DNA of 64,000 nt from Cladocopium goreaui (GCA_947184155.2 CAMXCT020001112.1:766001-830000); one strand, 5' to 3'. Numbered from the stretch's first letter, positions 39,901-47,490 are shown. Made by a program: numbers and translations. Notes: generated by a model not told the origin, from the letters alone.

Positions 39901-42900
39901 TCTTCCATGTACATCGTCATCATCGACTATGTCGTACAGATCAAGATACGTACTTGTACATGTGATAGGTAAGGTAACTTTGTTCTTCACAACTTCACCA
40001 ACACCTGCATCGGATTTCTTTGACTTTGAATGAGAATCATCCTTCTTACTTTCATCACCACCTTCATCGTCCTTGGACTTTGGCTCGTCCTTGTCTTTCT
40101 TTGAATCTTTCTTCTCCTTCTTCGTTGCCTTCTTCTTCTTTTCCTCGACCAATCTTTTGGCTTTGTCATCAGCCTCTTTCTTCTCCAACTTCTTCTTCTC
40201 GGCTTTGAGGATGGTATTCCGGTCAGACTGAGAGAGTTTGCGCCATTCTTCAGGAGAATAGGTTCCTTTGGGACGCAATGACGTCCTGAACATTCGTCTA
40301 CCGTCATCTCCAATCTTGTATGGATAACCCTTGACGTTCAACTTGACCTTCTCACCATTGTCATTGAGGTATACCTTCCCATCTCCAGCTTTGCCCTTCT
40401 TCCAATGGTCTGGTTGGGCATCGATCAATTCCTGGAGAGTCATCTCTTCTGGATCTTTGTCTTTGTCGAAGATATCCTCGGAGTCATCAAGAGGCTTCTT
40501 TGAAACTTTTCCACCACTTGGTCCAGGTCCACCGTCGTCTCCGTCATCAAGCTCATCATCATCTTCATCTTGGTCATGTTCTTCGTCATCTCCATGAGGA
40601 ACTTTGGAGGGATCGCCATCGAGGATTTCCCTTTCTTTCATTCCTTCCAATGTAGTGTTCACCCTCTCATATTCTTGCTTGCATGGAAATGTCAATGGAG
40701 TGACCATCTCGATCTTTTCAGTCAAATGAGGTTTGAGAAGACGGTGTTCAGGTTTGCTAGCATCGTCACCAAGATTTTGATGTACGAATTCACTCAAAGG
40801 CCATACTTTGTATTGTCTTGACCAATGCATCCCTGGACCAATGTGATATCCCGCAAACACTCCTGGAATGGAGTCAGGCCCGAACTTATGAAGTTGCCCT
40901 GCTTCTCTGGTCTTCGGAGGCTTGTAATTCACACGAGCACCATAGGGAATGAGTTTGCCAGCAAATTCAGATCCATGGAGTTTGCACCAAGCGCTCAATT
41001 CATCATCATTGGGTTCTACGTTGAGTAGATGACATACGCAAAGGATTGCTGTTCTCCAGAAACAAGGTGGTAATCCAGCTTCCAAAAGACATGTAGAAGT
41101 AGCTGTGAGGATAAATTGGTTTGTTCTTTCGGCAATTGAGTTGGTTTGAGGTCTTCCAGGCAACGAATGATCAATTGGGATCTTCATCTCATTCATGGCT
41201 TCAATGAACTGAGGAGCATGATCAGAGTAGGCCTGTCTGACCTTCTTGGCACCGATGAACTGTTTCACTGCTCTAACTACATCATCTTTGGTCATTCGAT
41301 CAGATGGATAAGCACCAATGATTCCTGTATAACAGTCTCTGACAACCAACACTTCCTTCTCGAGGACCAACACGTCATCATGGACTTTGGATGTGTCCAC
41401 CGCATCAAAGGTAATGAGGTCGCCAAACTTCTTGAGTTCCCTCTTGTATGCACCACGACGAGTCTTGAAGTGCTTCATCTTTGCTCGAATGCATGAGTCG
41501 CAATATGGATTCTTGTATCTGTGGGTCAACTTGTGATTCAAGCTATTAGCTTCTCTCTTGAGTGTTCCTCTTTTGGCTACCCTGGATTCACCTTCGACAA
41601 CATCGATCTCGATGTCATCTTCATCACCTTCAGCGGCATCTTCAGGAGCACCATGACCATCATCTTCCAGGTCAGTCACATCCCCAGGGAGATCGTCAAG
41701 CGGAGTCCCTGGTTCGTACTCGCCACCTTCGGGTGGTTCTTCTTCTTCTTCTCCAGGAGTTGCTGAATGTTTCTGCCGGTTCATTGCTCTTTTCTTCTTC
41801 TTCACCTTGAGCTTCTTGACATGTCGGGAACAGTTGTGGTCCTCAGTTGATGTCTCAAGACCACTTTCTCCATCGAGATGTACTCTTCGTGAGGGTTGAC
41901 CAACATCATCAATGTCGTTGAAGTCGTTGAATCCAACTTGAGAATGTGTCAGTAGGTCATGGATCTTCGATGCATGATGACATTCATGAGGAGTGCATTC
42001 GTAAGTTCCAAGATCAACATAAGGGATGTTGTCATGGATTGTCAAATCGATGCGTTCTCCACTCTTCGTAATCATGAAAGGCATTTGACCAGATGGCCAT
42101 ACGAAGGAGTATCCTTCTTCCATGCATCGTTTCCCAAGAGACATCACGGACGGAGTGTCGTCCAGTACATAGGCATGAGAGGTCACATCAAAAGTTCCCA
42201 AGTCAATCTCCGCTTCTGTCTGAGTAGCAGTTGAACCGTTGGCAGTGTGGAACATGATAGGATCACAAGTTCGCTGCTTCAAGTTCATCCTTTCGGCTTT
42301 CCTTGCAGAAATCAGATCGTGTCCGCTGCCAGAATCCAGGATGAATCTACGATCTTTGGCTTGCACTGGTAGTGAAATGCACATTATGTTCTTGGACTTC
42401 ATGAGGGAATTTCTTACTTCGTGCTCAACAAGTTCTTCGATAAAGGTCAAGTCATCACGATCATTGTCCAGCTTGATCAACATGTCGAATTTGGGGCCAA
42501 TAATGATTCTAACTTCATCAACAAAACGATGGAGTCCATCTCTGTCCATGATGATAGCTTTGGCCCGTGCTCGGACTGAACCGAGGATGTTGTCGGACTT
42601 GGACTGATCATCGATCAAATCATCGACTTTCCAGAAGACATATTGTTTGTTGGGGTCACGATACATACGCTTGGGTAGTCCCTCCTGGTAGTTCTCAATG
42701 GCAATCTCGTGCACTTCAGGTTCCAGTTCAAATGAGATCCTGCGATCATCAGAAGACTTCTTTGCACTGGCTATGCTCGGTGAGGTATAATCCATAGAAT
42801 CTTCATTGTCGCTATCAAAGAAGGAATCAATGGTAATGGGAGTCGCTTTCTTCTTTGGTGTCTTCTTGCTGGTTCTTTCTGAAGATGCTGAAGGCGATCG

Positions 42901-45900
42901 ATCTGCATGTAGGAATTTGCACTTGCTTCCGAACTTGCAGGTACCCTCTTGCCAATTCCAACATACCTTCTTTTTGGGTCCAGCTGAAGATGAACTTCCT
43001 CTACCTTTCCCTCTTGATGAATCTCGACTTCCGCTTCTGCCCTTCTTACCTTTCATCTTGGCATCATAGACCTTCTGAGAATGACTGTAAAGACATTTGT
43101 CACCTTTGTTGCATCCTCCTTTATTGAAGAAGTAGTTACAGAAAATCTTCTTCTTGTCAACGGGTGAAGATGATCTTCCCTTCCCACCTTTGCCTTTCTT
43201 GTTGTTCTTGTCGGCATGGGATTTCGGAGAAGGTGTAGGAAGTACTGATGCAGCTTCACTCTTCGCTTTCGCCTTGGGACGTTTGGGAGGATCACCTGTA
43301 GACGATGCAGCTGCTTCATTCTCCTTCTTGGTCTTGACGGGAGCGGCAGGCTTGTCTGCATCTTCTAAGGCAGGTGTCGTCTTGTTAGAGGACAACGACA
43401 GTTTCACTGCACGTTCTCTATCCTTCAACAGCCGTTCTTGCTTCCCTCGTGCTATGTATCCTTTGATCATACCAGTTAGGTAACCATAGGTCTTCTCATG
43501 GTGCCCTTCATCAAAGGTTTTGTATCGGTTGATATCGAAGGCCATAAGTTTTGAATGTTCAATCTTCCGGAACAATGTGTCACGCAGGGAATTGTTGGAA
43601 GGCAGATCATCATGTTTCATGTTGTATACGATGTCAAGCCATTTGTTGTAGAAGGCCTCAAGTTGGTCATCTCCATAGTAGTTGAACATATATAAATGAT
43701 GGGCATTGTAGAGAACTTCAGTGTGGTCAGGTGACTTGAAGCTAATCAATATCATTGCGAATAGTTCTCGTCCCTTGATGAAGTCCCCACTTCTCCCATA
43801 CAATTGGTTCTTCATGGACATGTCATACTTCACTTGCATAGACTTGTCCCCAGCATTGTCAATGACTTTTCTCAAGGCATTGGAGAGCTTGGCATCAATG
43901 GATTGGAATCTCACATCAGGAGCTTTGGCCAGCGCCTCCAAGTCAGGTTGATCTGCAAGACACGGAGCTAGCCATGCTTTCCAATCTTCATAGTTTCGAT
44001 CTCCACTTGCAACACAAACTTCATGAACAACACTTCCCTTCCAGGATGAGAGTTCAGTGGTCTTAGGCCAGGGTTGGAGGCTGATCTTTTCGGCTTCTCT
44101 TAGAGATACGGATGACTTGGATCTATCCCTTTCAAGGTTCTCCAACTCCTTGACATTGGTGTTGTACTCGTTCCTGAGCTTCTCGAAGGCTTCAGCTTCT
44201 GCTCGGTATTCCTGCTCTTCATCGTTGGCGCGATCTTCAGCTTGAGAGAAATTGTTCTTGTAGTAATCTTTCCGATCTTCCATCTTCTTCAACTCATCTT
44301 GAAGATTTCGAATTTCATTGTTCTTCTCTTGCTTCATCTCGTCCAACTCTGCTTTCAGTTTAGCACACTTCTCTTCACATTCATTCCGAGGCATAGCATT
44401 ACTGGGGTACCCATGTAACGTAGTCGGTCTATTCTTTGATGAAGAAGAATGAGCTTGGTTTTCCAACTTCAGGGCAGCAATAGTACTCGACATCTCTTCT
44501 ACCTCAGCGAAACGCTCATTTGCCAGTTGATGCATCTCGGTCAAGTGGCTTTCAGGAATGGAATAGTCAGTCGCACCTTTGATCACGAGTCTTCTGTCGT
44601 TCAATATCTTGATGGACTTACCTGCATCCCTGTGAGCACGCTCAAGAGAATCCTTTTGGGCTTCAAGTTCAGTATGAAGGCGAGCAATAGCTGTGTCCCT
44701 GTCATTGAGTTCATTGTGCAAACTGTCGAACAAGTTACTCGTAACATTCGGATTGTTGCTCATGTGATCGATCTTGTTCAGAGCATCTTGATACTTCTTA
44801 CCAGTTTCATCGAAGTTTCGCTGGAAGACTTTGAGCAGGTCCTCAGTGTCAATGAGTTCAGCTCTGTTCTGTAAGTACAACTTGTCAACCTCAGCCTTAG
44901 ATTCCTTCAAGCTGTCACGTTCACGCACGGCTTGCATGTACATCTCATAGAGAGGTCCTCCATGTGGTGATCTGCTTGGTGATGATCTTCTGGCTTGTTG
45001 ACAGGAAAGTTCATGATACTGATTCTTCGATTCAGTCAGTTGTTGTTGCATTCGATCCAAAAGACTTTGTTTAATGTGTAGTTCAGAACGTAGTCCCATT
45101 AACCTCATGTCCCGCATGCCGCCTGATTCAGCTAGAGATTCTTCAGATACTCTGTTCTCAGAAATCGTTAATCGAGATTGTAAGTTCTCATTGTGGATCA
45201 CCTGCAATCGAAGTTGCGATTCTTCCAAAGCTAAGTGATGTTCACATTCTGCATAACGGTCATGTTCAGATCTTATGTTACTACGGAACTCCTTCATGAT
45301 CTCGTCCCTCTTCATGTCAGCAGCATCGAGCTCAGTTTCCAGTCGTCTGACGTTCATGGCCATGGTGTGCTTCATCGTCTGGTTCTGATTGGCAACCTCG
45401 AGCATCTCGATCTGTAAAGCACATGTCTGGTCGTTAGCATAGCCGACCGCTAGAGCTTCCTGCTTGGCATTCATCTCTGCGTTTTCCAGTTCCAGTCTGA
45501 GTTGATTGATGTGAGCATTCGCATCAGCGCCCACATGCACCATAATTGCGTTCGCTTGTCCCATTTGTTCATCGAATTCCGAACGTAGTCGTGAATATTT
45601 GAATTCCAAATGAGATGCAGCTTCATTCGACATAGTCTGATACCTTTCCAACTCTTCGATCCTGTAGGTCGCACCTTCGTCTTCTTGTTGTGCAGCCTGT
45701 AACTCGAAGTTTAGCATCTGGAGTTGTTCGGTCATCGACATCATCTCTTGATGAGTGGTGCTCTCCAGGAAATTAAATTGTTGATAGGCATATGCTGTCG
45801 TCTCGCTCAATCTTGCCTGAAGTACAGATTCTTCTTCAGTGGCCTTTTCCAGTGACGTTTTGTATTCAGCTAGTTCACTCTGATAGGCAGTGAAGATGTC

Positions 45901-46272
45901 GCTACCACTTGACGGGGCGTTCACTTGTTGATAAGATCCTGTCCCTGATGGAGTAGCGTCCTGAATCGGTGAAGGCGGATTCGACGACGTAGTCTTTGCC
46001 TTAGTCCTTGGAGTCATCGGAGGCGACAATTGTCGTGCAGATGATCTTCTCTTTCCAGGGGTGCTGTCCCTATCTTCAATTGCTTGCATTGTCGAAATTT
46101 GTCTCCCTCTAGGAGCAACCAGATGTCGCCTGGGTTGGCTTGTTCTCAATTCTGAGGCATCGCTTCCACCAGTGTCGATACTCTGTGAAGAATTTGACTG
46201 CGTGCCGGCAGCTGGTGCAACGGCATGTCCAGAGAAAGAAAATGCATTATCGCTGCTATCCTGTTCAGTCAT
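27910..46272 (-). CDS. Giant copia polyprotein (6120 aa) with methyltransferase-like and Tpt1-like domains
   Basis: One open frame from ATG 46272. About 120-740: long coiled coils. About 740-980: Gag-like helices. Two CCCH zinc fingers (about 1045 and 1110: CNYFFNKGGC and CWNWQEGTC types). Protease LDSGSG (D1313). Integrase: CDSC, D1623, D1684, E1715. Acidic/Lys-rich linker. Reverse transcriptase with YVDD (D2478, D2479). RNase H with FADADF (D2697) to about 2850. Then about 3,270 additional residues: the module shared with elements 1 and 2 (C3391 in AGPCTGG; E3443 in LLELP); a join region with a 48-nt tandem repeat; a large part starting near M3674 of unknown kind; Cys clusters near 4640 and a CFVCGGTHDIDEC knuckle near 5003; a Tpt1/KptA-like domain at about 5230-5503; a CPAC/CVMC ribbon near 5600; acidic stretches; and an RGG/Tyr-Gly-rich tail. 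Such a polyprotein would need extensive cleavage. It could also be several genes fused. Confidence 0.9.
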   Translation of the reverse strand: MTEQDSSDNAFSFSGHAVAPAAGTQSNSSQSIDTGGSDASELRTSQPRRHLVAPRGRQISTMQAIEDRDSTPGKRRSSARQLSPPMTPRTKAKTTSSNPPSPIQDATPSGTGSYQQVNAPSSGSDIFTAYQSELAEYKTSLEKATEEESVLQARLSETTAYAYQQFNFLESTTHQEMMSMTEQLQMLNFELQAAQQEDEGATYRIEELERYQTMSNEAASHLEFKYSRLRSEFDEQMGQANAIMVHVGADANAHINQLRLELENAEMNAKQEALAVGYANDQTCALQIEMLEVANQNQTMKHTMAMNVRRLETELDAADMKRDEIMKEFRSNIRSEHDRYAECEHHLALEESQLRLQVIHNENLQSRLTISENRVSEESLAESGGMRDMRLMGLRSELHIKQSLLDRMQQQLTESKNQYHELSCQQARRSSPSRSPHGGPLYEMYMQAVRERDSLKESKAEVDKLYLQNRAELIDTEDLLKVFQRNFDETGKKYQDALNKIDHMSNNPNVTSNLFDSLHNELNDRDTAIARLHTELEAQKDSLERAHRDAGKSIKILNDRRLVIKGATDYSIPESHLTEMHQLANERFAEVEEMSSTIAALKLENQAHSSSSKNRPTTLHGYPSNAMPRNECEEKCAKLKAELDEMKQEKNNEIRNLQDELKKMEDRKDYYKNNFSQAEDRANDEEQEYRAEAEAFEKLRNEYNTNVKELENLERDRSKSSVSLREAEKISLQPWPKTTELSSWKGSVVHEVCVASGDRNYEDWKAWLAPCLADQPDLEALAKAPDVRFQSIDAKLSNALRKVIDNAGDKSMQVKYDMSMKNQLYGRSGDFIKGRELFAMILISFKSPDHTEVLYNAHHLYMFNYYGDDQLEAFYNKWLDIVYNMKHDDLPSNNSLRDTLFRKIEHSKLMAFDINRYKTFDEGHHEKTYGYLTGMIKGYIARGKQERLLKDRERAVKLSLSSNKTTPALEDADKPAAPVKTKKENEAAASSTGDPPKRPKAKAKSEAASVLPTPSPKSHADKNNKKGKGGKGRSSSPVDKKKIFCNYFFNKGGCNKGDKCLYSHSQKVYDAKMKGKKGRSGSRDSSRGKGRGSSSSAGPKKKVCWNWQEGTCKFGSKCKFLHADRSPSASSERTSKKTPKKKATPITIDSFFDSDNEDSMDYTSPSIASAKKSSDDRRISFELEPEVHEIAIENYQEGLPKRMYRDPNKQYVFWKVDDLIDDQSKSDNILGSVRARAKAIIMDRDGLHRFVDEVRIIIGPKFDMLIKLDNDRDDLTFIEELVEHEVRNSLMKSKNIMCISLPVQAKDRRFILDSGSGHDLISARKAERMNLKQRTCDPIMFHTANGSTATQTEAEIDLGTFDVTSHAYVLDDTPSVMSLGKRCMEEGYSFVWPSGQMPFMITKSGERIDLTIHDNIPYVDLGTYECTPHECHHASKIHDLLTHSQVGFNDFNDIDDVGQPSRRVHLDGESGLETSTEDHNCSRHVKKLKVKKKKRAMNRQKHSATPGEEEEEPPEGGEYEPGTPLDDLPGDVTDLEDDGHGAPEDAAEGDEDDIEIDVVEGESRVAKRGTLKREANSLNHKLTHRYKNPYCDSCIRAKMKHFKTRRGAYKRELKKFGDLITFDAVDTSKVHDDVLVLEKEVLVVRDCYTGIIGAYPSDRMTKDDVVRAVKQFIGAKKVRQAYSDHAPQFIEAMNEMKIPIDHSLPGRPQTNSIAERTNQFILTATSTCLLEAGLPPCFWRTAILCVCHLLNVEPNDDELSAWCKLHGSEFAGKLIPYGARVNYKPPKTREAGQLHKFGPDSIPGVFAGYHIGPGMHWSRQYKVWPLSEFVHQNLGDDASKPEHRLLKPHLTEKIEMVTPLTFPCKQEYERVNTTLEGMKEREILDGDPSKVPHGDDEEHDQDEDDDELDDGDDGGPGPSGGKVSKKPLDDSEDIFDKDKDPEEMTLQELIDAQPDHWKKGKAGDGKVYLNDNGEKVKLNVKGYPYKIGDDGRRMFRTSLRPKGTYSPEEWRKLSQSDRNTILKAEKKKLEKKEADDKAKRLVEEKKKKATKKEKKDSKKDKDEPKSKDDEGGDESKKDDSHSKSKKSDAGVGEVVKNKVTLPITCTSTYLDLYDIVDDDDVHGRRYIDCRKVKRNADASPCSDASTDVPDDEEYLTEWDEWSEVEKGRGPKASWSGEVWSTLSGEISRFSMATPGESTMIKNGKCVNVKNVKNIATDDDEYIPFPTMPCTSASDQSHRTKIPSGGLGSKLFNAMVSRPVGRAEIESNPKAKEAMLKEWKGLRDQEVFDFTMVREYDDVVAEAKKNKKEVHMARVHGICVEKNYQLSEDNPGRKFKGRGVLLGNQVKNQHWEAAFFQDLGNSPASFEASRWADFYGCLPGHSVKLADAIQAYIQAKLKGPLCWVELPTDAWPPEIQYWKFRRPVVRLDKALYGHPDSGTMWEQHCDKKVQEIGFKPIGEEWPSMYFHDELKLLLVIYVDDLKLAGPSENLAKGWDMLRTVLRIEPETDLGLYLGCVLSQGETQLHNGKKVKTITYNMEGLLKLSVEKYLDIIGKDTKLKKVSTPSLPEETKSSPYRAPSDGKRKVECPWCAHSFDPDMPALSETGNSRRAQDSETLSRGNLAPHAASVLMKLLYAARIARFDLLRSINALARNVTKWTKDDDARLHHLMCYVNSTLSLKMIGWVGDKIEDLSLGLFADADFAGCAQSLRSTSGSHLQVQGKFTRFPLAGGSKRQGCVSHSTPEAEIVAADTALRTLGIPALSLWKVLAKVFPQLLFHDDNQGMIGVVRSGRNPTMRHLERTHGISIASMHEHFQKDHFVLIYEITAKMAADIHTKGFKNPMAWKKACMLINLLEPQDLQSKEVLDMLQPSTDVDMTTRQVFQSKTEDIPNFPYTETPILPKEVYRKGLTSKEKLQYLPGMDPIFVVKQPVFYRPKPPGLIVPPDVLRSTWVLLNGAWTKVEHRASPPEQAIRFDKWVERACFQYHSPNKQPLIPDTVSQSVSTTSTHRVMSSKHVHAPPAHSRSLRDSCASPQHDRVQHLTDSPTLMFSVDALFLDAQTSPSQHPKSIHQCLQPATRVINTLMRLVHGGSEGEGYSEGEGKGHPQSTSTPGLCHTHPELDISDNIPFVKSTRKSQVLGKKNEDHWQWDGKETLIRIHKTPRRQNFVPQDCEDCPCDPRIICDERETEQKFKTNTRVIKDIWRFKGDNHESTNKLNEFWTGKSTFRVLANAEVIDGGKNCKVSQGVITLCINCNDVKTIPITDVFVPYQYHIEVGKHEVDHPKVSVILWREKKNRTLEFQFSKSPCDLMTSKFAKFSLAINLIEVPQAVPCFVLLCSEERNWFTFLQNKMKDEMKFHVVPITEDDDMLSPYGISKARRCLRTKLDSMFFAGPCTGGSPWNRINRWVSEATTQLIEAKKQIFWAMWEVFASVLSELINMGSPALLELPRGCDYWKDRRMTDLVEGTVSHEHKFDGCMYGLKSQFQETPKPIKKPWKIVTWGVSFPKLHRRCDRRHDHAECAGRETRITQVYTKWIAKIIMNGINDHVIRNSPFVNVRVMKRWKPLACDEQLKAEMSRDSENVRSHPIKSVATSVCATRELDAIDHSFERSLLHWCFSRLTSTSVLSSWHFSFSCRPLSEFDSDWLLRNLRFVQLFSLFERLSRDLRSVQLYSVQSEMAETHDLNSVGQFAGSRITVALRVLKGMSEGTIAAKTPSPFRDTRGSNFRLISDEETANQWIRFGMPPAVVYSAYFANSRHTSEATAQALEVAYKLLQRAQDIEKGCSGWEFLSKGSRFVKVFASRCPYDDATVGRFMDKEIYDRLDELWIVLTKGHFPEPFDDQATAAETEAKIRNMKQIYRGTPSFNTDPSATSWLAVTRTAEYFKVMDELTKVNPKSPSDNDSYRKAMKLMIEVQMRHLGHALRYHNEQNPSDQIILQDVMNDVVAFETNQPKGRSAAQNHFLCLLALGTALERHKTSARGDGNLARVAELSEIQFSILKNFDIPLGILIGHGYNVSIADEGARYTEKERRHACHSSLKDFTTSLTDTQAGTGGSMHNFDNWDVPLNFNDGRRPDEVDFWNNEEPSWVNDDTSTGPSAQGTSAPTEGSQPKASQQAQSSNIQPKKMPKPSTGGASSSSTHAAFRSGPGATSQGRTEPERDENWTPTEDWMKRRKPSTVEVRLHAAEDYAREEQRIAFLRSGKDFVLSIVEGPHTTHKFGSNLIWKQYLRRLTFHAALSFNMLTEGQLDSHMVNENDYEWLKLYHYIITTTEFVRCKGYPVTEVLAMLTLGIEETVEGEIRAKLKKLGNKIGQFIIGEPWLDKWDELGGQVRNNKALILTDLTYQTRSSSRIVNDIEAGLNNMGLSSIKVYQLPYESLEKPEDFLTMATNALKFLRSNANAFSSATVHVWISFAALFRGQTRILMPNADFVTKLAEIITEISQVAHLPIFVNILRDARFLGSQSSIVSMAEELARILKEKGIIHSTNERFWKQIYACGREPFYWKEGEGKEVIWAMLEKSLMRQKVFLHCAMDHDTVHDLNEECVHVKNTGFDIETIKRCTEHPRIIPSIRAGEVTDAQAGSANIIGGMKHMKDAVQRRAWSDIRRGVFTPEPLTDVDEHWVEVTEDSELMCDVCKGFHKNDSRLNTCTENRTRCLNCASNWTRAAIYGTDDIGMDEFSQDARVAARLLNIYNECVDWREMEAEKDLRGFLVTATLAMLSGYRTTSDVFKQVSHRGAIRMPAYMVKGKCRRDLLPQFTVQRETRTEDCGGGMHRMRWFYRLLWDGGNVAYHDYMKTVLTKEEIASMINPTATAEYVGDIFEFWLGMLDLGIQFPTMFAGWGANLDSCLAGLEESFWLFSSSCRPTDTINTKRNRSRKAYIPPVENDMVITILKEAGIFDLLMQKKITRMPVLPEANYDDHPEMIEVSSSDEEVDEVDEPDEETTTPTARGPRAEQTSGETDAGAGDIENEEEEDDVGGQPSEAKKRRTEVRDIRDRFEKLIADASLVQYCFVCGGTHDIDECTTPDDEKMKDTLWRMRLIMDQKSKSPSSSERSKAATRGRKDKLPKNVMPRGKRWGRTRFTEKEEVTKCFYSQSAFMYDIGDREEGGQYLVNGVEVNPISRGVKNRHELDLLIERAAEESPPVLPTIEELNAWNPLDHDEYVKWLTEERKQHGNNWNFKYIQPFTHGHNIGKLQLARINGEKYLGMDWCKVHRYGENEWMGNKWENPPWIIELSKRFNAALRHSVGCVKDSRNHRGLPCDEAGWVNVESILKYDAIWRDQHTLAGTTYVNYPILVERWNNFQRVIFTEYKQTKRIRAQVLGLKVTKAELEYLMDNFNDGLTSRLDRQTLRLEIGTADREIWLWPVAIRAPMAHSRVQGGVRIEDKKTSYQMNPGVGYTLGGGFHCTTFENIAQIFREGLRPGGGGDRINTFFVPFAPWDVRSQTVLRFRKIEQTDLVYIYITYDSIAKFSPRLSADGHILVQETIPFESFDAVWYYDWREKDYYRLMITKGRDQLVLSVQGAKRIATIERFDKLIGNIVPEESSPDLDELRKLVDIRTGHFSQTHRLFPGHPDWNDAISLLAVTHHPSKEDHRLCPACLMETPAPLSICVMCKGFLVSHGWRKRIKITVATVPSAESHHREEDLKDHVKKAWEEVKIDLTGDDDDDEVMPDDDDVTMKSPEQETQPEEEDDDQASKKGDINDEKRDFREQDEVDKFLNQEGKPTDENDDEEIAVDEINIEEYEAGEARDAEIEYPKWMQRIEFGSKVLPIEPCTIGDAQPELIKILLLQIGLHIVRIYRLFQRNFCGDIETAWKHFQQNQKFRMDLDSRTPYLGEDENGELIEPTAQQMKELYKDIGRPNQRDDIGEEGFVNAYYGAVVLKRLLVYTLECGYTYDDLQNIFFDEEMEKLSKRDTTMDEMRKTTAARDALDRQDVMVRRIIAGAYRVNAVYFFRNVDFQDTITLNPVDIVCALRPPLRRISLLHLILQNGRQLPRPLLQKLYDAIDDYNHIKQREDQRPRWGIHLSEAHILAIADTPTPADRERANPAAGKSKAAPKAAPALGRVSKAKASSSATWRTVETAPQPKQAPVTPPKKGGKDQGKGGRSYSHRGGDWNQQGYYGWGYR

Positions 46273-46304
46273 CTGTAAGGCCCGCGGCTACCCGCTCGTA
46301 GGCT

Positions 46305-46321
46305 CCGTAGGAGTCCTACGG
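46305..46321 (-). promoter_or_regulatory. Leader hairpin and possible primer site of element 3
   Basis: After the 5' LTR (ending TCACA at 46331) the sense strand reads GGTTATCAGCCGTAGGACTC. CCGTAGGA-C-TCCTACGG is a perfect 8-bp inverted repeat. GGTTATCAG resembles the plant-type initiator-Met primer site (TGGTATCAG) but is not exact, so the priming tRNA is unsure. The site used by elements 1 and 2 is absent. Confidence 0.45.
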
Positions 46322-46330
46322 CTGATAACC

Positions 46331-46560
46331 TGTGAATCGGAGGTTGTCACTCCGACTATGTATTGATGTTGGTTCTTGAAGGAGTCGTCTTCAATGGCGA
46401 TGACAAGTGAATAGCGGCTTCCGCATGGCTTTGCTCTTTTCCGGTACTGCAGTGGGTCTTGAGCCAAAGGGGCGATTTGATGTACCCCCTTGGCAATGGA
46501 TCCTAGAGTGTCGAATTATATGTGGATATACAATCGTACGTAGCCTACACTCTATTCGCA
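46331..46560 (-). repeat. 5' LTR of element 3
   Basis: 230 bp, TG...CA. It carries the same spliced-leader-like 11-mer at 46458-46468. Confidence 0.92.
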
Positions 46561-46792
46561 ATATATATATATAATATAATATATATATATACTGTATATA
46601 TATAATTATATTATATATATACAGTGTATATATATATATTATATTATATATATATTATATATATATTATATATTATATATATATATTATATATATATTAT
46701 ATATATATTATATATATATTATATATTATATATATATATTATATTATATATTATATATATATATATTATATTATATATATATATATATTCCA
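46561..46792. repeat. AT microsatellite, right of element 3
   Basis: About 230 bp of nearly pure A/T, mostly TATA and ATTATAT units, twice interrupted by acagt/actgt. Able to form cruciforms. This was probably the target of element 3. Confidence 0.9.
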
Positions 46793-46817
46793 CATATTCT
46801 CCGGCAGTGCCCCCAAC

Positions 46818-46929
46818 CAGTTTTCCCACTACTCGGTGCCGAACTGAGGATGTCGTGGATGGTGCGGATGACCATGGAGGAGGAGTCACGGGGCCAGATG
46901 CGAATGGTGGGAAACATTGTTTGCAAAAT
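46818..46929 (-). CDS. Host gene exon candidate (chain, part 1)
   Basis: Acceptor ctttgcag|ATT and donor AACTG|gttggg bound 112 nt on the minus strand reading MFPTIRIWPRDSSSMVIRTI and HDILSSAPSSGKT. It ends with one base of a split codon, which the exon at 18498 completes. High C/G third positions. Family unknown. Confidence 0.5.
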
Positions 46930-47490
46930 CTGCAAAGCCACTGGTTCCGTCCACCTCTCTGCAAGGGGGAATGGGATGGAATGGGATGGGAATGGGGGTA
47001 GCTACTGGGATCCAAGCACTGATCCATGGTCAAATGATGTCAGATGTTTGTGCTGGCCGCTGGCCATGTGTGTGGCGCAACTATGGAACCTTTTCGCCAG
47101 AGAATCTCGTGTTGGTGCAAAGGAGACCGAAATGCATGCCACGTCACATACGAAGGTTCTCGGCGTAGTCGGCAATGCGACTGATATCTGTGCCGCTAAC
47201 ACTGACAACTGAAAGACTTTTGCATTGACCCTCCTGGCAGGATCGACATGTCAAGGGGTCCAGATTGGCAGATTGCTGCTGATGTCAAGTCAGAAAACAA
47301 CATCGGTTTCATCAAGTTGTCAGACACTAAAACGAGAGGTTATCCAAGTTCCCACATTTTCCCAATTACAGAGGAGATAGACCACGTTTTCAGGCAGACC
47401 CACCACATCCAACTGTGGAAACATGTGGAAAACCGTGGAACCGGTCTCCTGCCATCCCGTCCAAAGCCCTTCACTGTGACAGCGCTTCAC

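Larger units (their letters stand above)
27154..46560 (-). mobile_element. Element 3: giant copia-type retrotransposon (19.4 kb)
   Basis: On the minus strand: 5' LTR 46331-46560, one ORF of 6120 codons, 3' LTR 27154-27383. The LTRs (230 bp, TG...CA) differ at three positions, so the insertion is older than elements 1 and 2 but the ORF is still open. The target was an AT microsatellite, so the duplication (ATAT) cannot be defined exactly. At 19.4 kb it is several times the length of ordinary copia elements (5-9 kb). Confidence 0.93.
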
